Shown here: positions 58,772-64,000 of the stretch, one piece after another | Position numbering within the stretch: the first letter of the stretch is position 1 | How the letters are laid out: the number at the start of each line of letters is the position of its first letter | Origin: Buxus sempervirens | Lineage: Eukaryota; Streptophyta; Magnoliopsida; Buxales; Buxaceae | Assembly (NCBI GenBank): GCA_947561395.2 | Contig: OX387185.1 | Coordinates: 24,123,866-24,187,865, forward strand | Length of the DNA stretch: 64,000 nucleotides | Direction: 5' to 3' | The notes under the pieces: generated by a model | The model's input: only the letters and a program-made list of their open reading frames with translations | Databases searched by the model: none | What the model was told of the DNA's origin: nothing | Made by a program: the position numbers and the translations under genes

Positions 58772-60079
58772 AATTATCTTGTTTTGACCAGGCATTGAAA
58801 GGTTAATGTTGGATCTTTCTCACTATCATGCAAACTCTTTTGCTACAAAAATGGTGGACTTTCGTGATTTTATATTTCTAATGTTGTATGGGCAGTTGTA
58901 TTAATGATGTATTTCTAGGATCATTCTCTTGATTTCATCATTCCTTTTTATTAAACTGATTACAAGTGTGGTATCTACTACAGATCTGGGCCATCTTGCG
59001 TCTTGGCGACTATCATTTAGGGGCACTTGTGAAGTACATAATTTCTTTATGGTTACGTGGAGACACAAGAAAATGATCAATTGGCTCCTATTAATGTGAC
59101 ATACCCTTTTTGGGTTTGCAGTTGTTATTCTGTAGTGCTAGCAAAAATAATTGCTTTGGAGCTTTTATGTTACTGGGGCTCAAATACTATTTTTCTTTTA
59201 TGTTGTTTTCTCATTTGGTTCTTGTCTGCAGGTGTGCATTATGGTGAAGGTAATGATTTAAAAGTCTCTGGTAACATAATACATCTTAAATTTTGTTTTG
59301 GAGCATAGATGCTCGTGCTTATCCAGCTCGAAACAAGAACTCCTTCCCTGTGTTAATCACAAGGCAAATGTCCAAGGTGGGTTGTGGTTGGAAATCGATT
59401 GTGTTATATTGTTTTTTTTTTTTTTCAAAAATTCAGGGAATTTTTTGCCATATTTTCTTACTACAAATTGTGCAACTTAGTTGAGATGGTTTTCTAATAT
59501 GCAAGTAAATTTGGACCCGGTAGATGGTTTACTCAACCCATCACGTGTTTTTTTTGTACAGCTGAGGCATGGAGGAATGGAGGATGGTTTATATTGTTCC
59601 TTCAGAAACCATTGGGATATTTGAGAAGGGTCACTTTAAACTTGCCACTCTTGCATTATTAAAGGGTCTGGTCCGCTCTTGTGATGGGCAAGTCTGCAGA
59701 TCAATATTCAACTTAGACTGACCTATTTTTCATCCAGGACTTCACAGATTAGAAGTTAACAACACCCTGTTATTTGCAATGGATTTCTTGAAAATTATTT
59801 GCGGCATGGGTTATATAACTGCAAGCAGATGAGATGAAGAGAAGGGGTCATATATTTGTACTAACTTTATTGAGATTCTATCTGAATATGATCAAATTCA
59901 AAGCTGCATTCATCCATTTTGGGGCTTGCGCAAATACTGTTCTAACTTGTATCAAACATGCATCTTGGTTGTGTTGGTCTGTCTCTTGACTTTTTGTGGG
60001 ATAGTGACTTCAGCCTACAGGCATCCACGCTGATTAAACTTTCACTTTGTTCTGGGCTGTGTGCCTTAGTCATAAACTG
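58772..60079 (+). other. SF3A1 3' UTR and downstream sequence
   Basis: The T-rich start is compatible with a 3' UTR. I see no canonical AATAAA near the expected end. A CTTGTCTGCAG-GTGTG junction near 59232 could be an acceptor of a 3' UTR intron, but this is unsupported. A (T)n run lies at about 59413-59425. Small ORFs here look like chance. Confidence 0.4.
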
Positions 60080-60199
60080 GCTCATAGATATTTAAAGAGC
60101 CTTCTGGCTTCTTGGTGTTGTGATGCAGACGTCAAGGTGGCTCATAAATATTTAAAAAGCCTTCTGACTTCTTGGTGTTGTGATGCAGTCGTCAAGGTG
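60080..60199. repeat. 60-bp tandem duplication
   Basis: Two copies of a 60-bp unit, GCTCATAGATATTTAAAGAG... and GCTCATAAATATTTAAAAAG..., each ending in GTCAAGGTG, with four visible differences. Confidence 0.92.
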
Positions 60200-61179
60200 G
60201 ACATGGCCCCAAAAAAGATGTAAACCAAGGGTTTGGGTGTTCTTTGTTGCAAGTGCAACAGTAAGAAATTGAGTGAATTTGCAAATCTATACCATTAGTA
60301 AATGGAATCTAGGCCTCCTTTTTTTTTTCCAACTATTGCCCTCCCCAACTAATATAATCTGAAACTATAAACACCCCATTATTCTTTCCAAATTTGAATT
60401 TAAACCCCTATTTATTTGCGGGTGAGGATGTGCGGCATGCACGTGCCACCGCTAGTTGGTTATAAACGGGGGAAGATTTCCTCCATTGAAATGGTTCCAT
60501 GGCGGACTGAAAAATGTGAATCTGAATCCTAAATTTGACGAAAAGAATGTCCAAGCTGTACCCATTCCCCAGACCTTCGCAAAGATTCAACATAATGATC
60601 CTCTCATTTTTCACATTCAGAGATTAATCTTCCAAAGAGCAAGACTTCCTTTTTTTAATAGGACAATTCATTTGGGATCCTGCTGGTGCACTGGCCAAGG
60701 CCATGTTTTCATTGCTTCCAACACTGTATGCCAAATGCCTTCTCTTGATGAGTTTGGATTGGCAACATTCATCCTGTTCCTTGATCCCAATCCATCAAAG
60801 ACCCCATCTAGTTGCAACAGTCCATTCTTTCTGAAACAGTTAACGTAGACATGAAGGAAACATGGATGACTGACTGAGAATAGAAAAGCCACAAAACACC
60901 CGCTGTTTGCAGCTCCAAAAAAAGTTCCAAACCTACAAGTGATGGTAAAGAAAAGAAAAGGTTTCATCAAAGTAGGAAAGCCATACAATAACAAACAGTA
61001 GTACATCAGGGAGAAGCAATTAGTTCACTGGTAACTTTCCAAGGTGAGTCAATGTTAAGAACAGCCAAGAACAGAAGCCCAGAACTGTTTTTAATCACCA
61101 TGTCGACATCTCTCTTAGCCAAGCCATTAAGATGAAATCCATGAGTCAAGTGCTTATTCTGTAAGCTAATTTCAGGGTT
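60200..61179. other. Intergenic, no supported gene
   Basis: ORFs of 112-130 codons exist on both strands (60456-60848 plus, 60668-61006 minus), but they overlap, are biased in composition and resemble no family I know. I do not call them. Confidence 0.45.
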
Positions 61180-61645
61180 TATGCAAAAACAACCTGAATG
61201 AAAAAACATAAATTAAAGTGGATTTACGGAATCTTATGCAAAAACAACCTGAATGAACAAATAATTCGTTAGAAACACTAAAATTTAGTCTTGCTTGTTC
61301 AGCCAATCCCAAAGGCAAATAGTGAATTTTGTATTGATCAAGGAATGGGATCCTTTGAATGTGAGCATTGACTATGCATCACATACATTTGATTACAAAT
61401 GTGCATCACATTTATGAAAAATGTTACTTGCACAATGAACTATTGGCCTCTTTAGATATAAAAAATTCAAGATATTTAATTAGGCCAAAAAGATAAGAGA
61501 AACTGAATTTCATGTTTAATTAAAAACATATACTTTGTTGGGAAGACTAGCTGTGGCATTTTTCATATAAAGCAAACAAAAACAACTACCACAAACAAGG
61601 TAATATAATCATTCATTAAGTCATATCACACTAAAAGAGAAAACG
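61180..61645. repeat. Right arm of an inverted repeat around SF3A1
   Basis: Reverse complement of 55600-56003, diverged. It carries an internal duplication of about 55 bp around ATGCAAAAACAACCTGAATG (61172 and 61231), so it is slightly longer than the left arm. Confidence 0.85.
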
Positions 61646-62370
61646 GGAGAGGGATTGAGGGGAGTTGGATGTAACAGATAATTATATCTGTATTTAAGCA
61701 TTCATTAAGGATCCAACTGAATAATCATGAAAAAAGGTGAGAATCCACAAATAAAACGAAATTGAGAGAACTTTGAATGAAATATTTCATGTGTGTAAAG
61801 CTAAAACAAAGAAGTAAAACCTTCAGATCTTTTAAAAGGGTAAACACCTACTATTTAGTATTTACCAACCTCTGATAGTTATTTGAGACAGTAAAAGTTA
61901 TAGCTTGTGGTAAGACCGAGAAAGAAATCTCATAAATATTTCTACTATAGAAGAAAGGATCAAATGCCATTCAGCTGAACACCATATTGATTAAGAGCTC
62001 CACAGTTCTGTTTACAGAACCTTTAACTCTTTCTTGTCCGGCAGTGGTACCACTGGATTTTTCAGACACATCCCCGGGTAGGAACCAGGTTTGAATCAAA
62101 ATTTGGATTGTGCACTTGTACTGAAGCAAGTTTTTTTTTTGTTTTCACTCTTACCATACATGAAAGCATATCCCCAATAAAATAAATTTTTAGGAAGGAG
62201 CATCAGCCTTTGAGCTCTATTTACAAGAAATTTCATTGTGCTTCATCTACATGCTCAAAACAAAAGTAAAAAAGCATAAAGAAAATTTATGTGTCTGAGA
62301 ATAGATTTACCTGACAATACAAGGAAGAACAGTCTGTTATGATGCATGAAAGAAAGCCATGACAACCACT
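61646..62370. other. Downstream region of the NLR gene
   Basis: AT-rich and non-coding. It probably holds the 3' UTR of the minus-strand LRR gene in its right part. No other feature seen. Confidence 0.4.
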
Positions 62371-64000
62371 TTAAATGATGTCTCTTCCATCAATAATGAT
62401 GCGTGGTATGTGGGCTATCTTTGGCCAATCTTTCCCTTCCTCCTTTATGCAACGTCTTGCTAACAAAGGACAATTACTGATAGATAGGCGATGAAGCATG
62501 GGGGGCAGATGATCCTCTGGAAATGATGCAAGCTTTGGACAGTGACTGATTTCCAAACTTTCAAGAGAAGTGAGCTTTTGCAGCCTCTTGGATATGAATT
62601 TGAGATTTGGAAGTCTTTCAATATGAAGATAGGCAATAGGTATAGGCAATAACCATTCTGGAAAGGACTCCAGACTAGGAAATCCAGCAATCTCAAGACG
62701 TCTAAGAGAGGTGAGTCTGTCCAATTCTACCCCCCACATCTCGCAATCTTCAAGAGTAAGAGTTCTTAGTTTGCTAGGCAAACCTCCTTCTGGAAATGAC
62801 ACAAGATTTGTACATCCAGATATGTGCAAATTTTGAATAGTTGTGATTTCGTGGATCCCATCAGGCAAGGATATGAGATTCTCACACTTGTAGATTTCGA
62901 CCCATTTTAAGTTTGTGGCTGGCAACCCTCCTTCTGGAAAGGTCAATAGACAAGGACATCTACTAATGCTCAAGCTAGTAAGCTGAGTGAAGTCATTTAA
63001 GCACTCGGGTAAAGACCCCAAATTGATACAATTCCAAATGTAAAGCTCTTTAAGCTTTGTGGTGGCGGATGTCGATGCTGTGCTTGTTGAGGGAACCAAG
63101 GACTTACTTCCTGGAAAGGATGTGAGTGAATGGCACCCCTCAATCATCAAATGGTTGAGCTTCCGGTTGTTGTGCAGTATCCCATCTGGTAGAGACTTCA
63201 ATCTTTCACATCTTTTTATCACAAGCCGTTTCAGCATAGGCGGCAACCCCATATCTGGAAAACATAGAAGGCTTAGACATCCCTCAATTTTTAACTTTTC
63301 AAGATTAGTATTGCTGTACAGAAACATGGGCAAGGACTCAAGATTTTCACATTCTTGTATCACAAGATGTCTAAGCATGGAAGGCAGTTTGTGTGGTAGC
63401 TGCTCTAGCTTATGACAATTTCTTATTTTCAAGTATTCCAGTCCATTGGGTAACCCATCCTCCCTTGGTAAGGAAATAAGTTTGGGGCAATCAGCAATTA
63501 ACAAACGACAAAGTGAGACAAGGTATTTTAATCCAACCCCTTCTGACAAAGCTGTGAGCTCGCCACAATTGGTAATCTCTAATTGTTTAAGTGCTGTTGC
63601 GAATCTCAAAAACCCTTCTTCGGGTAGGTGGGTGAGCTTCATTTCAGAAACTCGCAACAAGGTAAGTGAATTCAGATCAACCACAGTTTTCAGGATCATG
63701 ACATCACATTCCTCCAAATCCAATTTACACAGCAAAGGACATCTTGGAAGTTCAGCCAATTCCTCGCAATCATATATCTCAAGATTAACCAAAGAAGGGA
63801 GGCTCGGTAATTGCCTCAGCTTAGGACACCATGCAATTACAAGCTCGCGGAAGCAAATGGATTCAACTACTTCCTCCTCTTCATTGCCAACTGCTAACCT
63901 TGGGAGAGCAGTTAATTCCAAACAACCACGTATTTCATAATGTACAAGTGCAGGAAAGCAATGGTAGAAACTCCTTAGCTTGGGGCAATAACGCAAGTGA
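62371..64000 (-). CDS. NLR (CNL-type) disease resistance protein, 3' LRR part, cut by the window edge
   Basis: C-terminal leucine-rich repeat region of an intracellular plant immune receptor. The frame is open from the window edge to a stop at 62371-62373, about 540 residues. About 20 irregular repeats of the type L..L.I..C..L.SLP are seen, for example LRHLVIQECENLESLP, LEKLKIEGCLSLLCFP and LKRLVIKRCERLKSLP. The C-terminus DWPKIAHIPRIIIDG is typical of the RPP13-like-1/CNL group. No true start codon is in the window; the NB-ARC and coiled-coil parts must lie beyond 64000, so I cannot say whether the whole gene is intact. No break within the visible part. A lone LRR fragment is possible but less likely. 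Confidence 0.88.
   Translation of the reverse strand, partial: HLRYCPKLRSFYHCFPALVHYEIRGCLELTALPRLAVGNEEEEVVESICFRELVIAWCPKLRQLPSLPSLVNLEIYDCEELAELPRCPLLCKLDLEECDVMILKTVVDLNSLTLLRVSEMKLTHLPEEGFLRFATALKQLEITNCGELTALSEGVGLKYLVSLCRLLIADCPKLISLPREDGLPNGLEYLKIRNCHKLEQLPHKLPSMLRHLVIQECENLESLPMFLYSNTNLEKLKIEGCLSLLCFPDMGLPPMLKRLVIKRCERLKSLPDGILHNNRKLNHLMIEGCHSLTSFPGSKSLVPSTSTASTSATTKLKELYIWNCINLGSLPECLNDFTQLTSLSISRCPCLLTFPEGGLPATNLKWVEIYKCENLISLPDGIHEITTIQNLHISGCTNLVSFPEGGLPSKLRTLTLEDCEMWGVELDRLTSLRRLEIAGFPSLESFPEWLLPIPIAYLHIERLPNLKFISKRLQKLTSLESLEISHCPKLASFPEDHLPPMLHRLSISNCPLLARRCIKEEGKDWPKIAHIPRIIIDGRDII

Noticed and set aside
60456-61006. ORFs of 112-130 codons downstream of SF3A1
   Set aside because: Overlapping on opposite strands, no recognisable domain, and composition like the surrounding intergenic sequence.
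62460-63940. Plus-strand and other-frame ORFs inside the LRR gene
   Set aside because: Shadows of the long minus-strand LRR frame, whose regular CxxLxSLP repeats make it the real coding strand.

Overview
The window reads as nuclear DNA of a flowering plant. It has a spliced SF3A1 splicing-factor gene, the LRR end of a plant NLR disease-resistance gene, Ty3/gypsy elements of the plant-specific Tat and chromovirus (Tekay-like) lineages, a 5S-bearing Cassandra element and a hAT element. I cannot name the species.

Positions 1 to about 48,040 are a nested stack of LTR retroelement fossils. Element A (Tat lineage, plus strand) runs from the left edge through gag, protease, RT, RNase H, a second archaeal-type RNase H and integrase to about 8.63 kb. 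It is followed by an antisense ORF of the DUF7745/plant-mobile-domain type. Element B (Tat lineage, 11119-42145, target duplication CATGG) landed inside that antisense ORF. B has near-identical 2.4-kb LTRs, a PBS, its own DUF7745-type ORF in the sense direction, three tandem-repeat blocks, gag-protease, RT-RNase H-aRNH-integrase and a PPT. B was itself hit twice: by a composite chromovirus insert (14435-23182, flanked by a 52-bp direct repeat) and by a 3.7-kb solo LTR, element C (29891-33625, target duplication GGGAT). Right of B the last piece of A is followed by a pile of chromoviral LTR fragments, one of which hosts a complete Cassandra TRIM (46493-47268, target duplication GTTGC).

From 48.0 kb the sequence turns genic. 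A 1.6-kb non-autonomous hAT element (48412-50037, 8-bp target duplication) lies just upstream of the SF3A1 locus. SF3A1 has two coding exons (56210-58387 and 58502-58771) and probably a 5.7-kb 5' UTR intron that carries a chromoviral solo LTR (51726-54180). Some 400 bp of the intron end reappear inverted at about 61.2-61.6 kb, so the coding part sits between inverted repeats. The right edge holds the 3' LRR part of an NLR gene on the minus strand, which continues beyond the window.

The most unusual signal is an array of 21-bp palindromes (ATCCGG-N9-CCGGAT) repeated at an exact 39-bp period. It occurs in three retroelement contexts: element A, the upstream region of the antisense ORF, and solo LTR C. 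Element B's LTRs carry two arrays of 21-bp palindromes with a different core and a 27/28-bp period, one ending 14 bp before the TATA box. I do not know these arrays as a described feature; they look like selected promoter or nucleic-acid-binding modules of this Tat group.
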